Notes under the pieces: generated by a model
Told to the model about the DNA's origin: nothing
What the model saw: the letters and a program-made list of their open reading frames with translations, nothing else
Database searches by the model: none
Shown: piece by piece, positions 1-8,751 of the stretch
Numbering within the stretch: position 1 is the stretch's first letter
Layout: every line of letters starts with the position of its first letter
Position numbers and translations under genes: made by a program
NCBI GenBank assembly: GCA_001931905.2
Contig: MSJI02000742.1
Coordinates: 1 to 15,207, forward strand
Source: Cladosporium sp. IMV 00045
Taxonomy: Eukaryota > Ascomycota > Dothideomycetes > Cladosporiales > Cladosporiaceae
DNA length: 15,207 nucleotides
Direction: 5' to 3'

Positions 1-276
1 TTGAAGTCAGAAAACAAGAACCTTTGTGAGGAGGTTGAAGCACTGAGCCGTCGTCGCCGGACCAAAAAAAGACGTCTCCGGAAAGGAGGGAGTCTGTCCT
101 TGGCCGCTGGACGAGATCTGCAGGTCCGAGACGACGATGAGGCCGAGATCAGGGAGGAAAAGCGGCGAAGCAGTGGCCGCAAGCCGAGGGTCGAGGTGCG
201 GCGTCGGCGTTGCCGCGCATGTGGAAACCCTGGACACAACGCGCGAACCTGTCAGATGGATGCGCAAACGTCTTGA
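1..276 (+). CDS. Fot1/pogo-like transposase, C-terminal fragment
   Basis: The reading frame enters from the left edge and stops at the TGA at 274-276, leaving 91 C-terminal residues. It starts with a short leucine/glutamate-rich coiled segment, then a very basic stretch (SRRRRTKKRRLRKGG), an acidic-basic linker, and ends with a CCHC zinc knuckle, CRACGNPGHNARTC (C-x2-C-x4-H-x4-C), followed by eight residues. This tail order is typical, from memory, of fungal Fot1/pogo-family DDE transposases; the catalytic DDE core would lie upstream of the window. The knuckle is presumably a nucleic-acid contact. No internal stop or frameshift is visible in this part, so the copy may be recent. A retrotransposon Gag-type knuckle was considered but the basic KKRRLRKGGSL motif fits pogo transposases better. 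Confidence 0.75.
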   Translation: MKSENKNLCEEVEALSRRRRTKKRRLRKGGSLSLAAGRDLQVRDDDEAEIREEKRRSSGRKPRVEVRRRRCRACGNPGHNARTCQMDAQTS

Positions 277-360
277 GAAGATAGCCGTGTATTGATTGTC
301 GGCTTCCGAGCCTATTCGCGGTCGATATTCATGCTTTGCCTCGCGGGAAAACCGGTAGGT

Positions 361-393
361 GTTCAGCTCGCTTATCTGTTCAGCTCGCTTATC
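361..393. repeat. Two 16-bp direct repeats at 17-bp period in transposon end
   Basis: GTTCAGCTCGCTTATC occurs at 361-376 and again at 378-393, identical and separated by one base, so the repeat period is 17 bp. Its position just inside the probable end of the pogo-like element suggests paired transposase binding sites. The complete pogo element further right shows the same 17-bp period with an unrelated motif. Confidence 0.7.
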
Positions 394-454
394 GTGCACG
401 TTACATAAATGGAAAGTAAACTTGACCTTTTTTGTCGTTTATTTGGCTACAACC

Positions 455-877
455 ATGGCATCGACGAGCTCCCAGAAATCTCCCACAACCACATTGCCTC
501 GTGCAGACTCGGCCATCAGTCACAACGACACACACGACAGTTTCCAGCAGCCTGCAACCAAGAACAAAAATCAACCCAAAACTCAGCGCCAGTCGATGCG
601 AACCGCCATCGAGAACAACACCGAGTCACTGTCAATCACCATTCCTCTGGAAAGCCAACAGCTCCTCGCAAGCAACCCATGCGCACCAGGCTTCATCAAA
701 GATAGCCCCTCCACCATCTCGCCCCGGCACGACTTCACAGACCGCCGATACTCCTACAACCCAAATGGAAAGGTCAAACCTACGGCAAGGCCCTCAACCC
801 TATCGCCCGACATGACGCTCTCGACAGGCATCACTTCAAGCGATTCCAGTCTGGGCCAGACACCGTCTCCCCTATAG
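455..877 (+). CDS. Hypothetical Ser/Thr/Pro-rich protein, possibly an N-terminal exon
   Basis: I do not recognise this gene. The ATG at 455 sits in a good fungal context (ACAACCATGG), giving 140 residues that begin MASTSSQKSPTTTLPRADS and are rich in Ser, Thr, Pro, Asn and Gln, with no obvious domain, membrane segment or signal peptide. The same frame is open 32 codons further upstream, but those codons run through the transposon end, so the later ATG is preferred. The codon frame stays open for 423 bases and the amino-acid bias looks protein-like rather than random. The reading frame begins only about 50 bp from the pogo-like element, which would have displaced the native promoter. It may be a complete small protein, a first exon of a longer gene, or a truncated gene. 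Confidence 0.4.
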   Translation: MASTSSQKSPTTTLPRADSAISHNDTHDSFQQPATKNKNQPKTQRQSMRTAIENNTESLSITIPLESQQLLASNPCAPGFIKDSPSTISPRHDFTDRRYSYNPNGKVKPTARPSTLSPDMTLSTGITSSDSSLGQTPSPL

Positions 878-2119
878 CTTGACAACAATTCTAACTTGCG
901 GCCTCTACTTCGTACGATAATGCTTTCACACAAGCTTGTTATGGTCACTGCATCATGGGGCCTTACAGGGCTTTCACAGAGAACCGTTCACTGGGCGACG
1001 CTAAATTATTGGAGATGCGGTATGCGGTGCTGCAGTGGAGAGGCCTTAATTCTTTGCTTTCCTGCTTTTGGCACTAAACCCTTATCAAGGGATCTGGTGC
1101 ATTTATAATTGGCAGGCCGCGCCTATTGGACCTTTTGGATTTTCCCGTTTGCCTCAAATTCTGTCTCTGATCACCTACTACGGCCTTCAAGCTTTTGAGC
1201 TCTCTTGTTGGACCCTGCACAGCGGTGGACGAGTGGTATGCTGTATCAAAGAATGTGAGATGAGGGACTGTCCCAGATATTCGCAATTAGGATGCACACT
1301 GGGACACTATCGGTACACATGCGGCGGCGTCGCTAAAAGGGCGGCCAGCAGCCATAATCTGCCAAGCGGTCAATCTCAGGCAGATGGGAGAGTTTGTAGG
1401 TTACATTACGTGACGGGGCGAAATCGCAGGAATAATGCAGCAGAGATGGCAAGAAACAAAGAAAGCAAAGCAACGTCATCGCTTTGCTTTGTTTGTGAAG
1501 TGAGGTCTTTTGCTTTGCCTTATTTGCCTAATTCGGCGTCTGCTTTGTTGGATTTGTTAGTTCTGTCTAGATCTATGCCGTGTAAAAGCCAGTGGTATAG
1601 CTAATGCGCTGGTATTGACATGCACTACGAAGGTCTTAATCGTTGTTTTTTTGAAGTAGTTTGCTACATCTATTCATGGTTGCTTGTGAGGTCCTCTTCA
1701 ATGGCATGGTCATCTGACAACATTACAACTATGGTGAATAGACCTTGTCTTGTGCGATGACTCCACTGCTCTGCCAGTCCTTAAAACGTAGCAACGGTTC
1801 GACCCCGTCACTCTTAAGTTGTCGCCGGCGCGATGGCAACAGATTGCCGGCTGTCCTGAATACACGCTCTGGTCCGTCACAAATTGCTGGCGTAACTTGT
1901 GTTGGTATAGATTGACTGGCATCTTCTGTTTTGCATGCGAGAATTCATGACTGCTGTCGTGATTGAGAGTATGAACCGTGGAAATATCATATGACATGTC
2001 GATTGGTTCAGACGCATGAGGCCAGCTTTCGATTGACTGAGCGTTGAACTCGAGGTGGCAACATGTGCTTCTTCACAATCAGCATAGGCAGGACGTACGC
2101 TTACAAGGGGGTTGACCAA
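878..2119. other. Gene-poor stretch, no supported coding region
   Basis: About 1.2 kb where open frames up to 178 codons exist but none has convincing protein character, a good start with an in-frame continuation, or a recognisable motif. A purine/pyrimidine hairpin lies at 1457-1495. A T-arm-like sequence near 1793-1809 is not part of a foldable tRNA. I see no transposon ends here. Confidence 0.5.
1457..1495. repeat. Inverted repeat, 15-bp arms, 9-nt loop
   Basis: CAAAGAAAGCAAAGC (1457-1471) pairs with GCTTTGCTTTGTTTG (1481-1495) at 14 of 15 positions around the loop AACGTCATC. The arms are purine-only or nearly so apart from the cytosines, and GCTTTGCTTT-like words recur further right (about 1509-1517). 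It may be a simple-sequence cruciform or a relic of a small inverted-repeat element; no flanking duplication was recognised. Confidence 0.5.
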
Positions 2120-2419
2120 TCATTGCGTCCATCCCGAGAACATGGCATTTTTAATGTCCTCGCTTCCACACCTTGGACAATGTCGCCCTGCAGATCTCCA
2201 ATTTTCCCAAGTACCGAGCACGATGCTCATCATGACTTTGCCTCCAGGGTGGGCCACCTTGTGCCAGGAAGTGGCGTCCCCTGCATCGAAACTTACACCA
2301 TTAGAACAGTCCGTAAGGCGATGATGACTTTTTAACAGGCGTTTATGGCCCGAATAGTCCTTTCTGAGTAATAGAAATCCGTGAAGCGTCTGGCAATAGC
2401 CAGCAATGCCTGCTGATAT
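2120..2419 (-). pseudogene. Possible gene remnant with a CPRC motif, cut by the hAT element
   Basis: On the minus strand a frame is open from the hAT left end down to the stop at 2120. It reads through a Lys/His/Arg-rich part and then a stretch containing GGKVMMSIVLGTWENW and RHCPRCGSEDIKNAMFSGWTQ. The CPRCG pair, followed by an aromatic W, resembles one half of a zinc ribbon of the kind found at the C-termini of some large fungal proteins, but I cannot name a family. The frame has no plausible start of its own, because the upstream part would lie where the hAT element now begins. It may simply be an accidental open frame. Confidence 0.25.
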
Positions 2420-2440
2420 CAGTGAACTTATTGGTTCGGT
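2420..2440 (+). repeat. hAT left terminal inverted repeat
   Basis: 21 bp beginning CAGTGAACTTAT and ending GGTTCGGT; the exact reverse complement is at 5064-5084. Similarity beyond base 21 is only patchy. Confidence 0.9.
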
Positions 2441-2702
2441 CAATCTGGTTTTTGTGGTTCAGTTGGTAGGTTTTCGTAGGTTACGGTTCGGCCTTGGTCA
2501 TGTATCTGGTTGGTTCGGTTCAAAGACTTCGGTTTCCATTGGAAACCAGCACCCAATGCGGTAACCTTCGCGTGCCAATCATCGGAGACATCGAGCTGCT
2601 GTACGTATCTTGGTACGTACCACTGCTCAGCGTAGCGCGTCCTCCGACGCGATCATGTCGTGTTGTATGCAACAGAAGTCGGCTTCATAGAGAGCATCAC
2701 TT

Positions 2703-4941
2703 ATGATGTCGCTCCTTAATATGTCTGGCGCTGCTACCGACCTCACCGTCCTCAATCCCGAGCATGAAGACTTCGATGGAGGCAAACGTCTTGATCGGTT
2801 CAAGATCTGTGGCGTTGAGTATCTACGGTCAGACTCACTGGCAGGTCTCAAGGAGTCGCGAATCAAAAAATCATCGATCTGGCGCTTTAGTGAGAAGCTC
2901 CTTCGTGTCAGAGATAGAATGGAAGTATATTACTACTAGCAGTGTGAACGGCAGAAGAGAAAGTAACTTCTGCCGAAGCTCAGCGGTAACACCGGCGCGC
3001 ATCAGCATCTCCTTCGTCATCATAACATCGACGGTGACGGTCGACCAAGTCTCGTCCTCCCGCAGGCCAGCATGGCATCGATGTGAACACATTCACGCTG
3101 GTGTCGGTGGCGAAGAAGTCGGAGTTTCAGCGTCTGCTCATCAGATGGATGGTATACTGTCACATCTGCATCTCTATGGTAGAGAACGGGTACTTCAGAG
3201 ATCTCGTTGCTTACCTCAACAAAGGACTCGCGACTTTGCTTCCATTAGCTCAAGCAACGATCCGTAAGTGGATCATGAATGCGCACCGGGAAGAGAAAGA
3301 GAAGATCAAAGAAGAGATGAGGACATCTTCAGCGGTATACATATCTCTTTCGACATGTGGACGTCGCCAAACTATCTTGCAATGCTCTCAGTCTTTGCGT
3401 ACTACCTGGACAAAGGCGGTGCTCGTCGGAGCCGCCTCATCGCCTTCAAGCGTGCACCTGGAGCGCACACTGGAGAGAACCAAGCTGCACTGATCGTTGA
3501 GACCCTCCACGAGTACGGCACCGCTGGCAAGACGCGGTATTTCATGAGTGACAATGCAAGCAGCAACGACACCTGCGTAGATGCCGTTCTAAAGACCATC
3601 TCGCCGGAGCTTTCGACCGCACAGCGGAAAGCACGTAGACTCCGTTGCCTCGGACACGTTGTCAGCCTATGCGCCCGTGCTCTACTCATCGGGAGAGAAT
3701 CGAAGAAGACATTGCGAAAGCTTGGATACATCAGCGAAGAAGAGTCGGGGGGGTATATGGCGATCACGCGGACCCGTGGGAAAGCTTCACAACATTATCA
3801 AGTACATTCGCTGGACGCCTCAGCGGCGCGAGCATTTTGCAAGCATTAGGATAAGAGGAGAGCTGGCAAAGTCGATGAGCTCGAGGTAAGTATGAGATGT
3901 ACAGCAGTCGCAATGCCCACACGGCGGTCCAGCTCGAATTGGCCGGCTGATCTTGAAGCAGCTTATTGAAGACAACGACACCCGTTTGAATAGTTTCTTC
4001 ATGGCTATCGGACGTGCAATCAACGTCAGGGAGCGGATTATCGAGTTCTGTTGCCAACACCAAGCCGTAGGGGTTGACCGCCGATTTGAAGACGATACCT
4101 TGAGCAGGTGCGAATGGGATCAATTGGAACGACTGTACACTTTGCTTGATACTTTTACGCCACCACTATGGTGAATGAAGGTCACCGGAAGGCTTTCCTG
4201 TTCTCACTACACGTTCTCTTGAACGAGATCGATACGCATCGCAACTGTTTTAAAAGGGAACGGGGAATTGAAGAGCTTGCCGAAAGCTGCGAGGCCGCCT
4301 GGGCCAAATGCGAGAAGTACTACATCATCGCCGACGAGTCGCCGTTACTAGACGCGGCCACGATGCTTTGTCCATGGTATAAGCTTGCTTGGTTTGAGCA
4401 AGAATGAACAGACAGTACTCAGGTGGGCTGGGTATCCAATGTACGTGGCTACGTTGAGAAGCTGTGGCAGTCTGAGTACAAACCATCGAATGCGAGACCG
4501 AAACCTTGGGTAGCCGCAGGCTTGCCTTCGACCTTCCGTGATTCACCGTTTGCCAGGCAGGCGGAAGCGAAGCGTTTGAAGCTCTCTCACAGCCCTGCCA
4601 GCGTAGACGAGCTCACAGCTTACCTGGCGCTCTATCCTATTGAAGAAGGCGCTGTGGACCCGATTCAATACTGGCTCGAGCGACGCTTCCAATTTCCGAA
4701 CCTGTCAAAGCTGGCCTTCGACACGCTTGCCATACCTCCGATGGCTGACGACAATGAGCGCTCATTCAGTTCCACGCGAGAGTTGATCAGCTACCGCCGC
4801 AATCGTCTGAAGGAAGACATAGTAGAGGCTTCCGAATGCCTTCACAATTGGTACGGACGTCCTGAAGCAAACGCGGGTCCAGTGAGTGGAAATCGCGTCC
4901 GGGGAAACGAAGAAACAGGAATCACAATGGAAGATATGTAG
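2703..4941 (+). pseudogene. hAT transposase, degraded by stops and frameshifts
   Basis: The likely start is the ATG at 2703. In order, the relic shows a BED-type zinc-finger region (CERQKRK then a His-rich HQHLLRHH at about 2943-3030), an RNase H-like core entry (SFDMWTSPNYLAMLSVFAYY, about 3345-3407; YFMSDNASSNDTC, about 3538-3580), the LHNIIKYIRWTPQRREHF segment (about 3788-3838), and the C-terminal dimerisation region with LAIPPMADDNERSFSSTREL (about 4726-4785) and ECLHNW. The frame is broken by stops at 2937-2939, 2964-2966, 3084-3086 and 4405-4407, and shifts near 3085, 3330, 3740, 3875 and 4155. A 76-nt intron (3886-3961) joins the conserved DELE and LIEDNDTRLNS parts. The terminal repeats are perfect while the gene is dead, so mobility would depend on a transposase from elsewhere. 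Confidence 0.9.
3886..3961 (+). other. Probable intron in the hAT transposase relic
   Basis: It starts GTAAGT, has a branch-like CTGAT about 12 nt before its end, and ends GCAG. Removing 76 nt joins GAT GAG CTC GAG to CTT ATT GAA GAC AAC, restoring the continuous hAT motif DELELIEDNDTRLNS. This supports a spliced ancestral transposase gene. Confidence 0.65.
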
Positions 4942-5063
4942 ACAGATTGGAAATGGAGAATTTTGCGGTACTTGCCTATTTGGGAAGTGGTTTCCAATGG
5001 TCATTTTGGCTCACAAAATCTCGTAAAGTGGCTGGTTCGGTTTCGACCCCAAAACCGTAACCA

Positions 5064-5084
5064 ACCGAACCAATAAGTTCACTG
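5064..5084 (-). repeat. hAT right terminal inverted repeat
   Basis: Reverse complement of 2420-2440 with no mismatch. Immediately outside it (5085 onward) the minus strand reads as the conserved fungal domain of the neighbouring broken gene, so this end is defined both by the repeat and by host coding sequence. Confidence 0.9.
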
Positions 5085-6210
5085 GCCCTGAGATTGGGAT
5101 TAAGCTGTGCTAATACCCAACCCATGGCATTGCACTCTCTTTCGTAGTGAAGCCGATTGCCTCTGTATTGGTCTTTCTGGTAGCACGCTCGAGGATAAAC
5201 ACAGTTTGCTTGCTTGAAGAGAGCTCATCGATGTTGACAGATTCGATTTCGCAGCGGATGGTGTATTCCATCTTTACGCGATCCATTTGATACCGCTCTG
5301 GTCTTGGCGTACTACTATTGGCGTGGTGGCAGGGATTGGCCCTGTGGCAGCACTTGAAAATGGGTCAGATCCAGCAGACCCGGTTGCGATGTTTGCCATC
5401 GTCGAGCCGTATGGTGTATGTGGAGTTCTCTGGGAGGAGGAATGACTGAACGTGAACGCCGGGTAGACGGCTGAGGTGAAGGTTTCGAGTCCATCATGCT
5501 CGGCTGTGACTGGACTGAATGCGGAATCTGCTGCATCGATTGTTGAGGTTGAGGCTGCTGGTGGCACAGCAAGGCGGGTGCAGATGTCATGGGCTGGTAG
5601 TACAAGTTTGCCTGCGGATACTGGGCATACTGCGGTGCTTGCGGTACTTGGTAGGGTTCGACATGGTACATGGATTGGGACATTAGTGGAAAGGTGTACA
5701 ACGGGCGACCCTGGGCTAATGCTGCCGCGAATGGATTGATGCCGGCGGGTTGGATTGTGGCGTTTGATAGGTGGGGGTGGGAGGGTATTGCTGCCGACTC
5801 ATGATCGCTTGGCCGATAGACCTATGTTCAATAAGCTAGACCTGTCAAGGAATGATTGTACATATGCATGTAGACAAGGAAGGAGAAAAAAGAAAGCGTC
5901 CTTGCGCGGATTTGTGATAAGGGAAAGATGACGTACCTGACGAAGCGTAGTAGTCGATGACACTATTGGCGCTGTAAGGACTAAAATTGGCAGTGAACTA
6001 GGTCATCGCGGTGGAGTGCTGCGGGGGCAAGCCTGTGACAGAAGGCACGTAGTAAGAATAATCCCGTGTACGCTGTGAGTCAACGAACGTGGCGATAGGG
6101 TTATATGCCAGGCAGGGTGTGCGCAGGATGGAGTGCGGCTGGAGGGGGTTTGGACGATGTTGTTGGGCCAGGCTGGCCTAGCGGGAATGCTGGAAGGGTT
6201 GTGCTAGTCG
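5085..6210 (-). pseudogene. Decayed conserved fungal gene (probable DUF8032-type protein), cut at the hAT end
   Basis: Read on the minus strand, the upstream exon carries YNPIATFVDSQRTRDYSYYV and SPYSANSVIDYYAS (about 5940-6110). A probable 115-nt intron follows (5936 down to 5822, GTACGT...ATAG), then MSRQQYPPTPTYQTPQ, GINPFAAALAQGRPLYTFPL and a Gln/Pro/Tyr-rich stretch (about 5430-5805), and finally a conserved block with VKMEYTIRCEIESVNIDEL, CVYPRACYQKDQYRGNRLHY and ECNAMGWVLAQLNPNLR (about 5090-5265). From memory this block belongs to a broadly conserved ascomycete family I associate with DUF8032; the name is uncertain. Damage includes stops at 5998-6000 and 6178-6180 and frameshifts near 5735, 5425, 5280 and 5210. 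The conserved block ends exactly at 5085, the outer edge of the hAT element, and its expected continuation is not found on the other side of the element. It is a non-functional copy; an intact copy probably exists elsewhere. Confidence 0.7.
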
Positions 6211-6833
6211 AGGGAAGACCTGGCCGGTGAGAACAGGGTTGTTCTGAAGAAACGGCGGCTTAGTGACTGGTTGGGTTCAAACAATGCAACTTCAGTGCAG
6301 CGTGCGCGCACGGCGTTCATTGCTGTGTGAAACAGAATTAAGCCGAAAACGAGGCCACAAATACCTGCCCGGCAGCTGGGATGCGAGGGTGGAGGGGGGA
6401 AAGACGCGAGGTGAACGGGAAGCACGCCCATATCCGCTCTGAAACACGAAACTCTATTTCCCCGCCTAACGGCCAAGGCCAGAGTCTCGCGCAACCCACG
6501 CGTTGCTTGATTCGTACAAAGCCTGGACCCACTCCGCAACTAGTCATGCACGAGGTAATTTAGCCACCATGCCGTCTCCTGTTTGAACCGTTTCACGGCC
6601 CCACCGTGCTGAAAATGTGTATGCATGTGACATGTGTACAATCGTACTCGTATAACATACCCCACCCAGCCGGACGGAGAGCGCACACCTTCACGTGGTG
6701 TCCGGTGTGAGTACAGTAGCTGCTATGCAGTGAAACCAAGTGCGCTACAGAAGAGCGATGAGCCCACGTGGCAGTCTCGCAAAAAGTCATCACTTGACGA
6801 ACCCTATCTCCCCACCCATTGGCAAGGCCCGAC
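6211..6833. other. Non-coding stretch between two decayed genes
   Basis: This would contain the lost 5' part of the minus-strand conserved gene and the promoter of the plus-strand remnant at 6834. Open frames of 60-111 codons exist on both strands but none looks protein-like. No repeats or element ends were recognised. Confidence 0.4.
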
Positions 6834-7178
6834 ATGGCCGACATGGCCGCCAACCTCGCCGCCCAGCCGTCGGGAAAACTCTGCACGGTACGACAAGGCC
6901 TGCGCGCAAGCTGCACTTGCAGGCAACACGACCCGCCGCCGCCGCCAGCATCGACAAGGTCGACTCGACATCACCGATGAGCGAGAGTCGAAAGAACACG
7001 CAGGAAATGCACAAGGGCGCGACGAGCCCACAAGCTCTCGCAGGAAGACCAATACACAAGATCACGAGATGAGATGAGTCACACCGGACAAAACACTCAG
7101 CAGGAGCACATGATGGGCTCGAACTGGCTGTTGGACAAAGACAAGCACAGCAGACGCTACGTGCCAGCGCAAAAGTAA
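6834..7178 (+). pseudogene. Short decayed fungal gene, unknown function
   Basis: Three adjacent reading-frame pieces together look like one small basic protein. From the ATG at 6834: MADMAANLAAQPSGK; then, after a shift near 6875 in a G-run, KTLHGTTRPARKLHLQATRP, SIDKVDSTSPMSESRKNTQE and HKGATSPQALAGRPIHKITR; then, after a shift near 7068, DEMSHTGQNTQQEHMMGSNW and LLDKDKHSRRYVPAQK, ending at the TAA 7176-7178. The pieces are collinear, have protein-like composition and meet at small indels, which is why I read them as a broken gene and not as chance frames. The last piece feels familiar from conserved hypothetical ascomycete proteins but I cannot name it. Sequencing indels are an alternative explanation. 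Confidence 0.4.
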
Positions 7179-7555
7179 GAACAAACCCCTTTCACCTTCT
7201 GCAGAAGAGTCGAAGGGGCGACAGTAGGGGATCCAACTCTGGGATTTATTTCAGCTTCGGCTGAAGAGCCCCAGGAGAAGACAGCATGGACAAGACAAGG
7301 TACGCCCCCGGCACTAGAGGCGTTCAGCCTCGAGAGGGATAGTGGAAATGGAGAGAGCAGGGGATGAGGGCCAGTTGTTGCGGCCACACGCGATAACCAG
7401 TAGGAGAGCATTGAGCCCATAAGCCGTGGCGCCTTGATGAAGGCGGGACGGCGAGCAGGATTGCACGGTAGAATACCAATTCGAGAGCACGTATCAAAGG
7501 CATAGAAATCGTCGAGAAGATAGCCGACGTGCCATAAGCTATATTCCTTCGATGC

Positions 7556-7562
<7 letters not shown>
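7179..7562. other. Non-coding stretch before the T30 tract
   Basis: No gene is supported here. It contains GA-rich and CT-rich patches and lies downstream of both the decayed gene on the left (plus) and the kinase gene on the right (minus), so it should hold the 3' regions of convergent transcripts. Confidence 0.4.

Positions 7563-7592
<30 letters not shown>
7563..7592. repeat. T30 homopolymer (A30 on the kinase mRNA strand)
   Basis: Thirty uninterrupted T, followed by C and four more T. On the minus strand this is A-rich DNA beginning about 22 nt after the kinase stop codon. It resembles a retroposition tail, yet the kinase gene contains an intron, which argues against a simple processed copy. 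Confidence 0.9.
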
Positions 7593-7618
7593 CTTTTGAG
7601 GATCTGGTTTACGGTCCC

Positions 7619-8407
7619 CTAGTGCTCTCCGATCTCTTCCACGTGGCCGGCTCTCCTTAGGTTGCTTTGGTTTCTCACATTGTTCCAAAGCCTACTTCTC
7701 CCAAGTTGCTGCTCGAGCTGCGCAATGCTCTCGTCTTTCGTACCATTCGCGTCTACTTCTACTAGAAGTCCACGACTACGATAAACGTCCTCGACCGGAA
7801 CAGTCTCATTCTCATACTCTGCAAGGCGCTTTTCAAACCTTTCCACGCTATCTCTCGCGTCCCGCGTCCGTCCAACGAATCTTTCCCGCGCATTCGCTTC
7901 CTTCGCGCGAATGGCTATAACCATGTCCGGCACCCTATTACCTTCACTGTCATGCGAGTGGTGCCGCGGTAACTCATACTCGAAAGGCCACTGATCGAAC
8001 GAGTTCAACTGCTCCATGCACCGTGGGTAGCCATCGATGATAATGCCTTGAAACTTCTGCTCCGGGTCTCCAACTGCAGCCGCGATAGCCTCCCGAATGA
8101 AAGGGTTCAATTCAAGAGAGCTTAGGAAACCTTGATTATCGAGCTTATCCTGAATCACGAATGCGAGGGGTTTGTCTCGGTTCACACGCATCCAGTCGCG
8201 GAGACTATCACCGACGGAGTAGTGCGCGAGTCCATATTTATCTGCAAGATGCGCCGATAGAGTTCCCTTGCCAGCTCCAGGGCTCCCTGCCGATGTTTAA
8301 GACGATTAATGAGGTAACGATGGTGGAATATTTTACATACCGAGTACAACGATGACAAGGGGCTCTGCTGAGCCGTTCGAAACGTCGATTGTGCTTCTGT
8401 CCGACAT
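7619..8407 (-). CDS. Nucleoside monophosphate kinase, adenylate/UMP-CMP kinase family, two exons
   Basis: Exon 1 is 8341-8407 and exon 2 is 7619-8286; splicing out 8287-8340 gives 735 nt and 244 residues. The spliced protein has a complete Walker A loop GSPGAGKGT (residues 23-31), half of which is encoded on each side of the intron, the NMP-binding motif YSVGDSLR (45-52), DGYPR (107-111), and a short-LID region with R162, R164, R167 and RFEKRLAEY (172-180), ending VEVDANG (198-204). These are the landmarks of the adenylate kinase/UMP-CMP kinase fold: phosphate transfer from ATP to an NMP. No zinc LID is present. The exact NMP cannot be read from the sequence. A start at the internal Met at 8191 would lose the P-loop and is rejected. 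The gene is head to head with viperin, 344 bp between start codons, which suggests a role in the same nucleotide pathway. The C-terminal ~25 residues are a low-complexity extension. No targeting signal is evident, so it is probably cytosolic. Confidence 0.85.
8287..8340 (-). other. 54-nt intron in the kinase gene
   Basis: On the minus strand it starts GTATGT and ends CGGCAG, with CTTAAAC as a possible branch site about 13 nt before the 3' end. It splits a glycine codon (G|GG) in the Walker A motif. Removing it fuses LVIVVLG to GSPGAGKGT in frame, a strong internal proof of splicing. Confidence 0.85.
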
Positions 8408-8751
8408 TACGTGCGAGTCGTGTCATTTGTAAGAAATGCCAACCAGCACAGCACTAGGAGGAGGGGGAGGAATTTAGTGTCCTAAGGACAGGCTGCGCTC
8501 TCTGCCAAGACGCCATGGCATACGTGGCCCGCAAAGGTTCCGCACTGTGGGGAAGTGTTGACTCCCACCTTTCACTAACCCTCCACTTGCTTGAGGGTAA
8601 CGCGGCTCGTCAACAAACTTGTCATCTTGTGATCTATCTTACTTCTTGCTACTTCAACGCATTTCAAGTTCAAACCGCCAAAATCATCATCAGGTAGAGG
8701 GACGCTACCCTCGAGCAATCAACTCATACCGCGTTCACCAATGCACCAGCA
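8408..8751. promoter_or_regulatory. Shared divergent promoter region of kinase and viperin genes
   Basis: The 344 bp between the two start codons must contain both promoters and both 5' leaders. It has a purine-rich block GAGGAGGGGGAGG (about 8458-8470), which on the kinase strand is a C/T-rich tract as often seen upstream of fungal genes, and an 11-bp palindrome GTCCTAAGGAC (8479-8489). No clear TATA box was found. Both genes have an out-of-frame ATG within 20 nt before their start. The arrangement allows co-regulation, but that is inference. Confidence 0.5.

Larger units (their letters stand above)
1..405 (+). mobile_element. Right end of a Fot1/pogo-like (Tc1-mariner superfamily) DNA transposon
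   Basis: The segment holds the C-terminal end of a pogo-type transposase followed by about 130 bp of 3' flank and a probable terminal inverted repeat. The terminal part carries two identical 16-bp words (361-376 and 378-393), then 12 bp, then a TA dinucleotide at 406-407, the expected target for this superfamily. The left end lies outside the window, so the inverted repeat and TA duplication cannot be confirmed. The exact outer base (405) is inferred by comparison with the complete pogo element at 12101-14240, which has 11 bp outside its first repeated motif. Confidence 0.6.
2420..5084 (+). mobile_element. hAT-superfamily DNA transposon, complete ends, inactive
   Basis: The 2665-bp element is bounded by perfect 21-bp terminal inverted repeats that begin CAGTGAACTTAT, the CAGTG-type terminus usual for hAT elements. 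Copies of the heptamer GGTTCGG recur just inside both ends (2433-2439, 2485-2491, 2512-2518, 5034-5040, and inverted at 5066-5072), as expected of subterminal transposase-binding sites. Inside is a plus-strand hAT transposase relic. The 8 bp on each side (GCTGATAT left, GCCCTGAG right) do not match, so the usual 8-bp target duplication is absent. Confidence 0.9.

Noticed and set aside
1068..1604. 178-codon open frame on the plus strand
   Set aside because: Composition is not protein-like, no motif is recognisable, and it runs through a simple-sequence hairpin.
1793..1809. tRNA-like T arm (AACGG TTCGACC CCGTC)
   Set aside because: The T loop is good, but no acceptor stem, D arm or anticodon arm can be folded in the preceding 60 bases.
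7175..7204. Possible intron GTAAGA...CTGCAG after VPAQK
   Set aside because: At 30 nt it is too short for a fungal intron, and the in-frame TAA gives a plausible natural end.
275..7526. 13-bp repeat GAGAAGATAGCCG at 275-287 and 7514-7526
   Set aside because: A match of this length is expected by chance about once or twice in a 15-kb window, and the flanks do not match.
7619..8191. Kinase beginning at the internal Met at 8191
   Set aside because: It would lack the Walker A loop and the YSVGDSLR motif, both of which appear upstream after splicing a clear intron.
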